This document shows positions 33,495 to 44,073 of a stretch of DNA of 64,000 bases, one piece after another. Below the pieces are notes generated by a model, which searched no databases, was not told the origin of the DNA, and saw nothing but the letters and a program-made list of their open reading frames with translations. Position 1 is the first letter of the stretch, and every line of letters begins with the position of its first letter. A program made the position numbers and the translations under genes. The stretch covers positions 107,724 to 171,723 of the forward strand of contig QKWP01001087.1 in NCBI GenBank assembly GCA_003550325.1, written 5' to 3'. Source of the stretch: Gigaspora rosea (taxonomy: Eukaryota > Glomeromycota > Glomeromycetes > Diversisporales > Gigasporaceae).

Positions 33495-34142
33495 ATTATA
33501 GCTGTTTTCAAAAAGGTGTACTCAGATGTTGATTATAATGTCACAGGAAATCTATACGATTTAGATTTCAAAATTCGCTTAAGTAAATTTTGTAACAATA
33601 AAGATTTTCAAAGATTTCCTGGAGATTACTTTTTCCACTATTCTACTAGAAACACTGGACAAAGTTAACGATAAAATTTTAGTAGCCTAATTTTAAAATT
33701 TAAATAAATTTTAAAGGCTTCCGCTAAAAGTAGAATGCCTCGAGCATACAGTAAGAATTTGAAATAGCATATAATATATCTTCTATATGATGGTTATTGA
33801 TTGGAGAACTTCTATATGTTAGTACAAGTTTAATAAATAAAGTATTTCGTTTGTATAAAAAATGGGGAACTGTAGTTAATCCTTGGAGGCAAATACCTGG
33901 ACAACACAAAACTTTTAATCGCGATGATATGAATGTATATATAAATTTTATTTATACTACAGTATTTATTTTTATATTTAGTTATATTTTTTATATTTAC
34001 AATATATTTTGTAAATAGATATTACGAAGTATTATTATATGAATTCTGATTAATATTCTGATTTACTCTGATTTCCTGATTTCCTCATTTATACACTCAA
34101 TCAAATCAACCTGATCACACCTTTTTGAAAATAGCTGTAATT
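33495..34142. mobile_element. Tc1/mariner-type element remnant, about 650 bp
   Basis: The inverted ends AATTATAGCTGTTTTCAAAA and AATTACAGCTATTTTCAAAA (inverse), followed by AAGGTGT, enclose a fragment of Tc1-type transposase. Because coding sequence survives, this is a deletion derivative linking the short elements to an autonomous source. Confidence 0.7.
33735..33950 (+). pseudogene. Tc1/mariner transposase N-terminal fragment
   Basis: The reading PRAYSKNLK, then HIIYLLYDGY with intervening stops, then IGELLYVSTSLINKVFRLYK and a segment with WRQIPGQHK resembles the paired HTH DNA-binding domain of Tc1/IS630 transposases (R-x-Y-S-x-D-L-R ... I-x-x-x-L-x-V-S-x-S-T-V-x-R-V-L-x-x-Y). The catalytic DDE half is deleted. 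A stop and a frame change precede the open piece at 33797-34018. Only the terminal repeats around it suggest how it moved. Confidence 0.65.
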
Positions 34143-34149
34143 GGGAATT

Positions 34150-35040
34150 TCTATTTGTACACTAATGTATGAAACACAGATATGGTAATATCTCAAATCC
34201 AGATTATAAATTAGCTTTCTTGATTATAAAAAAAATGTTCCTTGCAAAATATAATTGAAGTCTGATAACAGGTTTTCTTTAGGTATCATATAATTAAAAT
34301 AAAATATTTTTAACTTGTCTCTGGTTATACAACTTGTTTATAGTATTGGCCAATAAAGTAGCAGGATTTTGTATAACAAAATAAAAACAAAGTCAAAAAT
34401 TTTTAATATCTCAAAATTTTATAGTACAAATCATTTTTGGGCATTTGAGTAAAGTTTTTAGTTTGCAATTTTATATATAAATATTTTTTATTCTAAATTA
34501 ATTCTAATTATAATTTTTAAATTAAATTTAGAAAAAAAGTAGTAATATAGCTACTGTATTTTTTATAAAATAACACACAGAAGTGTAATTTTAAATTTTG
34601 GTTTGAATTATGTTTATTTGGGCCAAAATTTGAAATAATGTTTCTGTATATTATTGTATAAAAATACAGTACTTGTTGAAGTTAGTTATATTTTTAAATA
34701 AATTTTGACAAAAATTATTTACTAGTTATTAGCAATTATTAGAAATATTTTTTACTCAGATATGAGATAGCTTTTAAAATATAGTTTATAATAAAATTTT
34801 TTAAATCAGATCTGCAAAAATATTAAAATATAAATTATTGTATTTTTTAAATTAGATTAGTAAAATAGTTAAAAATACAAATTTTTGCAGAGTTTACTTT
34901 TTTTATCTAGTTATTATAGATGTTTTTACAAATAATATTATTTTATTATTGATATATATTGATTAACTTATTTTTTTTACTCTATTATTGATCTTTTTTA
35001 TTACTAATATTATTATTTGACATTGTTTGGTTACTAATAT
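34150..35040. other. AT-rich, no feature recognised
   Basis: Mostly A/T with no reading frame or paired ends detected. Confidence 0.4.
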
Positions 35041-35045
35041 TGAAT

Positions 35046-35063
35046 TTTTAAATTTTTTTATTT
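35046..35063. repeat. 18-bp target-site duplication, left copy
   Basis: TTTTAAATTTTTTTATTT, repeated perfectly at 36294-36311 on the other side of the SINE-like element. Confidence 0.75.
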
Positions 35064-36293
35064 TAAATTTTTTTTATGTCAAAGTTCCCAAATTGGGTAA
35101 TAAGTCTTTTATTCAAGTCTGTGGATCAAGAGAGTCTCTTTGAACAACCTGACATTTGTCAAAAATAAAAATACAACTAGCCACATATACAAATTTTGCT
35201 TGTCTAATTTAAATAGTCTGCCCAAAGGTTTTACACTTTTAGCTGCTATACCTGCAACCCAACTAGAGAATTGCCTATTTAAACCCTCTGGTCCAAGTTC
35301 CTCCTGCCAATCCTACTTGTATCACTGGTACAGATCTTCCATTACATAAATTAGTCAAGGTCAGTCCCAGATGCTGTTGACAAATATCCTCTTAGAACTA
35401 ATTTATCTTCACAAGACACTTGGTAGAGCAGTCCCTGTTCCACACAGGTATTACTTACACTTTGGAAACTTATACATTTACCAAGGCCAATACTTGCGAT
35501 TAGGTGGATACCCTGCAATCTTTATCATTACCTACTTCTGCCCTTGTAAGGTTCGCTCCAACCCCAGTACCTACCATTACCTTTCTACTGGTCCTTCCCT
35601 GATACATTCCAGACTTTCAATCTAGTTAGCCCAGAAGGGTCGATCTACCTGGCATTAGGTGCCGTTAGTGATGCTACTGAAATTCATTTTTAAAAAAGGC
35701 CTATTTCATCTTTATTAGAGAAAATTAAAATTTTTTATAAGGAAAAACAAATAAAATTTATATAAATATGTTCCTTATAATTTCGTCTATTCAAAAAAAG
35801 TATCAAATAATTTTGTCTTTCAAGTAAAATATGTCAAAAACAATTTCGTCTTCAAATTTTAATTTCAGGTTTTAGAACCCGAAATAATTTCATCCTCATA
35901 TATAGGTGCTGTATAATTTTTCTTTCTCTGGTGCCTACTTCTATAGCATAGGTCCTTTTTTTCTAGTGTGACTCTGGCAGTCAGGTTGGTGGACCTTGTT
36001 TCTTAGGTTACAGTTGTTCAGTTCTCCAGCTTCAGTTTCTGATACTCCAGTTTTAGTAGTACTGTCAAAGATCTTTGCTATCTCCTTACTTGGGGCTTGC
36101 CAAATAGGTTTCTGTTTCTCCAGTTCCTCGGATTTGTCTGTATAATGATACACAACTACACCCGAAAGCTTCCATTCAAGATAGTGTACCAAGGCTACAG
36201 GTAATATACTCAACCAATCGATAAAAAGCAGTTACTGGAACACAGGTCTATTTTTTCAAAACATCACCAGTGGGATTGGAACTTACCAACTTC
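35064..36293 (-). mobile_element. long SINE-like retroposon, family 2, copy 1
   Basis: Shares long stretches with 47639-51066, for example CCTGCAACCCAACTAGAGAA, ACTTGGTAGAGCAGTCCCTG and CCTACTTCTGCCCTTGTAAG. An 18-bp perfect duplication bounds it. On the minus strand it begins AAGTTGGTAAGTTCCAATCC, which lacks the stretch holding the B box of copy 2, so the internal promoter is damaged. The 3' end is A-rich. About 235 bp at 35677-35910 are absent from copy 2 and are probably a secondary insertion. Open frames on either strand have no domain. Confidence 0.7.
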
Positions 36294-36311
36294 TTTTAAA
36301 TTTTTTTATTT

Positions 36312-36815
36312 CTCCTTTTTATACTAATTTATTCAATTTTTTTTGTAATTTAGCAAGTTTTGTAAAGTATAATAGTTGTATATACAAAGATATCTATTAC
36401 TAAAACAAGTAAATATAATAACAAAAAGTTTTTAGTAAATTACTATAAACTTCTGACAAATGCAATATATAAATACAACAGCAAAATTTTTTATAATAAA
36501 TACTATAGAAGCAGCATTAGTTTTAATACAAAATTAATATAATTCTGTTTAAATAACTTATACTACAATAAATCATTATAGAAATCTAATGCAAAACTTG
36601 TACAACTCTATTTAAATTACTTGTTATAATATAGTCATTCTCTTCTACAATCACCTCTATACAATCACAAACTTTATACAATTATATGATATTTTAATAC
36701 TATTTGTTTTATTACTAAAAACCTTTTATATAATTACAAAAGGCTTATAATCACTTGTACATTTTTTTAGAATTTGTTAGACAATTTTAATAATAAAATT
36801 ACCTCTTTACAATTA
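36312..36815. other. AT-rich, mariner-end-like sequence
   Basis: GTCATTCTCTTCTACAATCACC at about 36643 resembles the ends of the TA-flanked element at 4209. No partner end was located. Otherwise featureless. Confidence 0.3.
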
Positions 36816-37045
36816 TATTTATATATGGTTGTAGATAGTTGCTATATAGAAAAGTTACAATTTTACTAATTAAATCAACTTTTATGCAATAAATAAAATT
36901 GTTTAGAAGAATAAAATACACATACTTCAAAATTTTCATAGAAATCTGATATCTTTTTATGAGTACAGTTTTTTATTTTATGTATCAACAAATATAGCTA
37001 AAAATTAATTTTTTTAGAAAAAACATAAAATAAAAAAACATATTA

Positions 37046-37273
37046 TAGCGCTTTGCAAAAAGATGTGACCCTGTGATTTTACGGTGATGATGGTAGAAAA
37101 ATTTCTGAGATTTTAATTCCCTATTGATCATAATTTTCAATCAATAACTCTATATTTTATCCGAAATCTTTAAAATTCTTCAAGAATCGAAAAATCTACT
37201 AGAATCAGCTTATTTCTCGTGATTTTACATGACATCATGATCTGCAGAGGTCACACATTTTTGCAAAGCGCAA
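37046..37273. mobile_element. MITE, about 228 bp
   Basis: The ends TATAGCGCTTTGCAAAAAG and the inverse of TTTTTGCAAAGCGCAATA, followed inside by TGTGACC / GGTCACA. Confidence 0.75.
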
Positions 37274-38103
37274 TAATGAAATATCAACCGATTGGTTAAG
37301 GAGCAAAATATCAAAAAGTTTAAATAGGCAATTCTTATAGTTGGGCTGCAAGTATGGCAGCTAGTATAGAATCTTCAAGTGGACTACTTAAATTAAACAC
37401 CAAAAATATATGTATAGCTAGTTGTACACTTATCCAATTGTAATTTTTGATAAGTAAACTAAATAAATTATATCTCAAAATAGGTACTTTAAAACTAGGG
37501 ATATTAAAATGCTTATATAAACTCTGCTCAAGCAGGTTCCAAGCACAAACTTTTACAGTTTGCTTATAAATTTTTTAAAGCACTGCTTAAAAGCAAATAT
37601 GCTTTTATGCTTCAAACCTGCTTAAAGCAATTATGCTTCAAATTCGCTCAAAGCAAATATGATTTAAATTAGCTTAATTAAATTTGTTCAAAGCAAATAT
37701 GTTTCAAATAAATTCTAAGGATACATATTTATTGGCTTTATATGTTAATAATTTAACAATTAAATTTTTGTTATAATAGCTATACAGGTTAATTATTGGT
37801 TTTCATAATCCAACTAGATCAAATTATGAAAATTTTTATAAATAATTTTTTATATGCTTTAATAACTTCTAAATAATTACAATTCTGAAAATCACAATTC
37901 TGTAAATATATAATTCTGAATATAATCTAAATATCAAATGCCAAATTAAAATTAAAATAACTATAATATGCTAATATTTAACTTTATACTAACTTAATTT
38001 TATTTTAACTCTAATAAAACCTAAAATCATTATTTCAAAATAATATTTATATATATAAGATTTAATTCTTTAAAATTATAATTAATTTGAGATTTTTTTA
38101 AAG

Positions 38104-38332
38104 AAAAGTCTATTTGTAACAGCATGTTACACGCTTATTTGTAACAGCCAATAAGGCCATATTAATGTTAAAGTAAAGTTGAAGTTAGGGTTAGAGTCAA
38201 GATTAATACAGAATTGCGAGAGGATCATTTTTTGTTAGAAGTGCAATAGGGGTTATCATAGTAAAATTTTGAGTTATAAATAAGGCTGTTACAAATAAGC
38301 GTGTAACAGGCTGTTACAAATAGATTCGTCCT
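38104..38332. mobile_element. MITE with 45-bp inverted ends and TTAGGG core
   Basis: Each end carries CTATTTGTAACAGC, TGTTACACGC and TTATTTGTAACAGCC in inverted orientation, almost perfect. The centre contains AGTTAGGGTTAGAGTC. Confidence 0.8.
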
Positions 38333-38353
38333 TTTTTAAAAATATAATTTTAA

Positions 38354-38849
38354 ATTAATAGACGATTCTCCAGTCAACGGTTCAAAAATTTTTTTTTTAT
38401 ATATAAATTTTACTATAAGTGCGAATGCACAGCGTCTCTATCTAAAACTTTTTTTTATACTAAGTTAATCACCTTTCTGGCTTAAGAGACTTTTGTAAAG
38501 CTCATTAAAACGCATCTAATGGAGGTTAGAGCGTCAAAATTGGCTTGGTGAATACCAAGATATCTTTAAAAAACCTTTTTTTTACTATGTAAATTTCTTT
38601 GCAAACAATAGTATTGTTTATAAAGAAATTTATATAGTAAAAAAAAGGTTTTTTAAAGATATCTTGGTATTCACCAGCCCAATTTTGACGCTCTAACTAC
38701 CATTAGATGCGTTTTAATGAGCTTTACAAAAGTTTTTTAAGCCAGAAAGGTGATTAACTTAGTAAAAAAAAAGTTTTAGATAGAGACACTGTGTATTTAT
38801 ATATAAAAAAAAATTTTTGAACCAGTTGACTGGAGAATCGTCTATTAAT
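38354..38849. repeat. giant hairpin, about 240-bp arms
   Basis: Near-perfect inverted repeat centred at about 38601. Arms run from AATAGACGATTCTCCAGTCA through ACTAAGTTAATCACC, AACGCATCTAATGG and CCAAGATATCTTTAAA to the centre. Module order matches the hairpins at 4.5-5.1 and 46.6-47.2 kb, but the primary sequence has diverged. The outer ends (GACGATTCTCCAGT) also resemble CTGCCTGTCAACTGGAGAGT at about 4480. Confidence 0.85.
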
Positions 38850-39378
38850 AATATATTGGTATAATAGTTCTTTTAATATTTTATATATTGGGCTATAGTA
38901 CTATTGGAATTTAGTTTTTTGGTATTTTTAAACAATTTTAATAAAAACTAGGTTTAATTTGTTTTAGTATCAAAGTAAAAATGCTTCAAGTATAAACTAA
39001 ATTGCTTGAGCAATTTGATATTTTTATTATACAAGTTTAAGCATGCTTATATAAATTTGCTTATATAAGCATGTTTATATTAACTAGTTTGTAAAAACCA
39101 GTTCAGTCTGCTTCAGTATCCAAGCAGGTATGCTTCAAGTATAAACCAAACTGCTTGAGCAATTTAATATCTCTATTTAAAACCAAAAAAATCAATGAAA
39201 TGTCAACCAATTTATATAAAAATTTTAGAGTAAATGTATTTTGCATTCTGAACTATATTTATTATTAGATAAAAATTGAATTGCTTAGTATTGTTTTGAC
39301 TTTTAAATATAGCAATGACCAATGATTGTATATAAGAATTTTTTAAAATAATTTAAAAAAATTTTATAGAATTTTACT

Positions 39379-39693
39379 AACTATAACCGGCAGTAATCAT
39401 CACCGGTGTGTAATTAACCAATAAATTTGCAGGATCAGGTGTAACGTGCAAATTACTTGTGTAACAAAAATAAAGATTTTTTTAAAAAAATGCTAATATC
39501 TTAAGAATTCGTCTATGAAACTACCTTTGACATTCTAATAAAAAAAATTTCTTGCTAAATTTTGCATATATTAGACACCCTGCTAAAATTCCAGCCCTCA
39601 CTCTAACCCTAAAGTAAATAAAATAAACTTTTTTTGTTTTATTGTAATTGGTTAATTACATACCAGTGATGATCACCACTGGTTATTTGTAGT
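39379..39693. mobile_element. MITE, about 315 bp, with CTAACCCTAA core
   Basis: The inverted ends TAACCGGCAGTAATCATCAC and the inverse of GTGATGATCACCACTGGTTA, followed by TAATTAACCAAT. The central part has CTCTAACCCTAAAG. Confidence 0.8.
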
Positions 39694-39699
39694 TAAATT

Positions 39700-40220
39700 C
39701 AACTTTATATCCCTTAAACTGTAATCCAGGCAAATTTGCCTGAATTTTTTTTAGAAATATTACATTTTTTTAAATAAAATAAAAATTTATTAAGCATATG
39801 GGGTATACTTTATTTATAGAATATTTTCTTTAAAATATATTTTATAAACTTTATTATGAAATTTTTTAAAATTATTAATAAACTTTAAAGCAATAAAAGT
39901 TTAAAGTTTTTATTTTAAAACTTTTACTATAAAATTTTTCTTTATGTTTTCTTAAATTTTATGTTCCCGTCTATAAAAAAAATTTTCACTTCTAATACAA
40001 GTCCTAATTTTTACAAGTAAATCACAAAAGTTGCAATAATAAAAGTTGTAATCCTTTTTATAAACTATATCATTCTATTAAATCAGGAAGCTAGAGCTAA
40101 TATTTATAGAGTTCGCCAAGAAAAAGTAGATAATTTTTTTGGATAAAAAATTTTTTAAAATTTGTCTATTTTTAGCTTATTAGCAACTTAAACTTTTTTT
40201 CTTATAATATAAAATTAAAT
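39700..40220. other. AT-rich, no feature recognised
   Basis: Runs of AAATTTTT and similar. GGCAAATTTGCCTGAATTT at about 39730 is a small palindrome that recurs near 42482. Confidence 0.4.
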
Positions 40221-40224
40221 ACTA

Positions 40225-42043
40225 CAGTCGCACTCCTCTAAGTGCACGCCCCTAAGTGCAAACCCTCCCTATTTGCAAACCATAGCTCGGTCCCGAGCTC
40301 GGGACTTAGTCACCTTCAATATTCTGCATATGCACAAAATTCTGGGGTACCAAACATAATATGTATTCCCCGTAAATGCATGCACGTGACTAATCTTAAA
40401 AACTGACCAATCATAACACATATTATGGCTGCTTGAAATTTTCACGATTATTACCCACAGTTAATTTTTTCTTATATTAAACCGGTTTTAACTGATTTAA
40501 TATAAGAAAAATCAATTTCAATTCCAATCTCTAAATTGAACTTGATCGCTAGCGTCATCTTCCCAGAGTAAAATTTTTGAAATTTTAATATGCGCATATC
40601 TGATACGTACGTACAGTATTATACGTATTAAATGCACACTACAAAAATAGCAAAGACCGGTTTGACCTGTTCTTTCAGCGTCCCCCATCTCTGCAGATTT
40701 TTGAAAATAAACAAATGCCTTATCCTCATCCTTTTCAACTTCAATCCCATCTCGATAGCAAACTCCAACATTATATGTTCCACTAGCGTCTCTCATTTCT
40801 GCTGATATTTGATAATAAATTAATTTAATGCCTTATGTACATCCTTTTCAACTCCAATTCCTTCATTATATCAACATTATATGTTCCACTAGCGTTTCCC
40901 ATCTCTTCAGATTTTTGATAATAAATAAATGCCTTGCGCTCATCCTTTTTCAACTCCACTTCTATATTCATAACAACATCCAACATTATATGTTCCATGA
41001 GCGTTTCCCATCTCTGCGTATTTTTGATAATAAATAAACGCCTTACATTTATCCTTTTCAACTCTAATTCTATTTGTGTAACAAATACCGAGGAACAATA
41101 TTCCATGAGAATTATTCATCTCTGCTAATTTTTGGTAATAATTGAATGCTTTGTGTTCATCCTTTTCAACCCATTTACCAAAGCGATAGCAACTTGCAAG
41201 AACGAGTTGAATCGTTGAATTGGTTTGATAATCTAAACAAAAATCGATAATATTAAATGGATTTTGCTTCTTCTCTATTAGGAATTGTTCTAACGTTTCA
41301 AGAATTGATTCAGAATTTTTGCATTTCAATGTTTCTTCGTTATAAAGATTACACATTTCTTTGACAATTTCATTTCGAAAATTTTGTAAAAGATCCTGTA
41401 AATTCTATCTTCTAAATTCAATTGAGTAATATCGTTGGTTATTTGAGTAATATCTGGTGAACTATCGATTTTGCGTTTCAAATATATTTGACATTTTGAC
41501 GCAAGGAAAGAGTGTTGAGTCGGAAGTTGTGTAAAGTACTGCACAATTTATATATTTTTAGATGCGATCAGTGTTTCGGCCGAAACTTTCAGTTTCGGCC
41601 GGTCGCAGCTTCTGAAACCTCCCAAACCTAGTTTCGTTAGTGTCACGCCCAAAAATTGGGAGTGCAGTGTTTGTGTGTTACAAATTAGCTTCGAACGTAT
41701 CACTAATTAGGTGGGATGAACGTTTTATTAGAGGATTCGGGTTTTAATGATAGTTGGGAATTAAGGAAAGTAAGATTATTAACCAAATTTAGCAGGGCAC
41801 GTATGGCCAGATATAAAACGAAGAGTGGCAGGGCAGCACGACAGCAGCCCTTTATAAAAAGGCAAATCAATTTCGCAGCATACTTCTGAAGACCAATTCA
41901 ATTGTATTTGAACTATCCGGAAGGCTTAAATCAATCATTAACATCTGACCCATAAATGCATGGACATTAAATCAACGTGTACAGTGCAATGCATAATGAA
42001 TAAATTTGAAGCAGCATAGAAGTTTTAAATTAATACTGTAATT

Positions 42044-42074
<31 letters not shown>

Positions 42075-42373
42075 AAAATAAAGAAATTGAGTTATATGAT
42101 TTATAGGCATTAAGCATCATTATGTAAATTTGGGCACGATAAACAATTATAAAGAATCACCTGCAAATTTAAATGAATTATCGAAAATCAAGTTAGATGA
42201 TAACAGGTACAGTATATGAATTATTAATTTTATAAATTCATATTCTCTAAATGCATGTTTATATCCGATTTCTAAGGCATGCATTTAGAGAGGGTAATTC
42301 TATAAATGCATACCCTCTCTAAGTGCATAATTATGTCCGGTCCCGAGAGCATGCACTTAGAGGAGTGCGACTG
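40225..42373. mobile_element. Tc1/mariner-like element carrying a Sel1 gene fragment
   Basis: The ends CAGTCGCACTCCTCTAAGTG and its perfect inverse are flanked by TA (40223-40224 and 42374-42375). Both ends continue with further CCCTCTCTAAGTGCA-type and GGTCCCGAG units. No transposase is present, yet about 1 kb of interior is Sel1-repeat coding sequence on the minus strand, with a GC-richer patch at 41560-41660 (GTTTCGGCCG repeats). Either the element captured a host gene fragment, or the Sel1 sequence arrived by a separate event. Confidence 0.7.
40518..41544 (-). pseudogene. Sel1-repeat protein pseudogene
   Basis: On the minus strand, 41544-41395 gives a leader (TQLPTQHSFLASKCQIYLKR) and a predicted helical stretch. 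After a one-base frame change at about 41395 it continues NLQDLLQNFRNEIVKEM. Then come Sel1 repeats with the motif KDxxKAFxYYQKxAEMxNxxG: WVEKDEHKAFNYYQKLAEM, RVEKDKCKAFIYYQKYAEM, KDERKAFIYYQKSEEMGN and KDEDKAFVYFQKSAEMGD. Frame changes at about 40940 and 40830 separate the last repeats. Intact relatives are scaffolds with N-terminal leaders of this type. The breaks are small, so inactivation is probably recent. It lies wholly within the TA-flanked element. Confidence 0.75.
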
Positions 42374-42504
42374 TACTATAATATAATCCTTATTTTCAAT
42401 TATTATCAAAAAAAATTTTAATTAAATATCTTAAGTTTTAAAAAATATAGATCATAAGCATATTTATAGCAATTTTCTAGCCAAATTTGTCTGGATTTGC
42501 TTAC

Positions 42505-42700
42505 AGTTTAAGGGATAACAACATTGATAGTTGTTATATATAGAAGTCAAAATAATACTAAGAAAATTAATTTTTATACAATAATAAACATTATTTAAAA
42601 GAATAAAATATACTTACTTTAGAAGTTTTATACAAATTAAATAACTTTTTATTCGTATAGTTTTTTATTTTTATATTTATAAAAATTTTGTAATTTCTTT
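42505..42700 (-). repeat. inverted arm of a dispersed palindromic element
   Basis: AAAATAATACTAAGAAAATT...CAATAATAAACATT matches in inverted orientation 47508-47640 and in direct orientation 51510-51600. The MULE at 42709-47498 inserted between the first two. Confidence 0.55.
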
Positions 42701-42708
42701 TTATAGAA
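42700..42708. repeat. 9-bp target-site duplication of the MULE, left copy
   Basis: TTTATAGAA, repeated exactly at 47499-47507. Confidence 0.9.
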
Positions 42709-44073
42709 GGAGATCAATTTTCATATTCCCACATTTAATATTCGTACCTCCTGTAACAAAAATTTCGGATTATTATGTGATCACGTGAAAAGATATTCAT
42801 AACTTTACATGTGATTGGACAATATGCCAAATAATCACGGGATCAACACCTGATAATCGTATAACTTCTATATTTTACTGTATAAACTACCCCGATAATA
42901 ATAGACACTAATGTAGTAGACCCGGGTCTGATGCTTGGGTTTAATTTGAGATAAAATATATGAGAACTGGGACTATGGCATAATTTATATTTACTAATAT
43001 ATATGATGTTCAAGTTTTTATATATCTTTTTGTATACAAAACCCCTAGTCTAAATCGGCTTTTTGATAGGTTTAGGACTCCTGGTGGTTTATGCAATGAA
43101 ATAAAGTACTGATAAAATAAAGTATCAACAATTAAATATGCAGTATATTTTAAGCTACACATTTTTTAATAAGTATTAAACATACACAAGAGTGTAAATT
43201 AAACTATATATATTAAATGCTTAAACAATGTAAAACTAGTACATTTTATAAATATGTATCGAATATACAAACAAGTATAAATTAATGTACGCATTAAATT
43301 CTAAATAAGCATAATGCACAGAGCAAGGTGCGAATGACAATAATAGCTATCATCATCTAATTTAGCAGTCAATTTATTTTCTATAAAAGCAAAATATTTG
43401 GTTACTAACCAAAAATACTAAACTGCCGATTATATCTTGGCTAATGGCCAAATTGTTTCGCAAAGTATTAACACTAATTGTAGCCATGACCAAGAAACGT
43501 GACAATCATTAAACTAAATCTGGAAGTGTTAAAAAATGCTAATCAAATAAGAAAATTTATTATAAAGCATTGACATGATATAAAAGATAATCATGTCTTA
43601 AAAAATATAGGGTGTGAAGGAAATAAATACCAAAAAGGTGTAGGGCGTAGCTTCTAATAAAAAAATGTAATAAATCCTAAAATGTTGTGAATAAAAACAA
43701 AATGCAAACTGCAAAATATTATACGTACTAAAGAGGAACACAGAATGAAGGAGTTGATAATTTCTAAAAGGTGTAAGGCGTGGCTATAAAATAAGTCATA
43801 GTAATATACTAGCTTCTAATTGTAAAAAATTAAAAAATCAAAAGAATTAGAATGTAAAATGAAAATATTTCCATTGCATAACTAAGTCCAAGTTAGCAGA
43901 TTAGATAGATAAAAATTTTTTGATATGTAAATGTAAAAGGATTTTAATAGGTAAATAAAAATATTCAGTTTTATGTGAATTTTAATCATTTAAATTAAAT
44001 AAAAATTATTTAAAATCTTTGAACACCTTATAAACTCGACTATGCCAATACAGTTTGCTTTAACATAGTAATC

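Larger units (their letters stand above)
37495..39175. repeat. AAGCAAATATGCTTCAA repeat element, split
   Basis: Multiple GCTTCAAA / TTTGAAGC-type units lie at 37510-37710 and again, inverted, at 38960-39175 (TGCTTGAGCAATTT twice). The outer flanks GGGATATTAAA and TTTAATATCTC are inverted. The middle is occupied by later insertions. Confidence 0.45.
36820..39345. mobile_element. large inverted-repeat element with nested MITEs
   Basis: The left arm (about 36840-37010) and right arm (about 39190-39340) are inverted relatives, sharing TAAAATACAC/GTGTATTTTA-type and AAAATTTTYATAGAAAT-type segments. Similar arms recur at 42.5, 47.5 and 51.5 kb. The interior holds the elements at 37046, 37495, 38104 and 38354. 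Confidence 0.5.

Noticed and set aside
34150-36800. Possible solo LTRs
   Set aside because: No TG...CA ends or 5-bp duplication. The repeated part has a tRNA-like head and long duplications, which fits a SINE-like element better.
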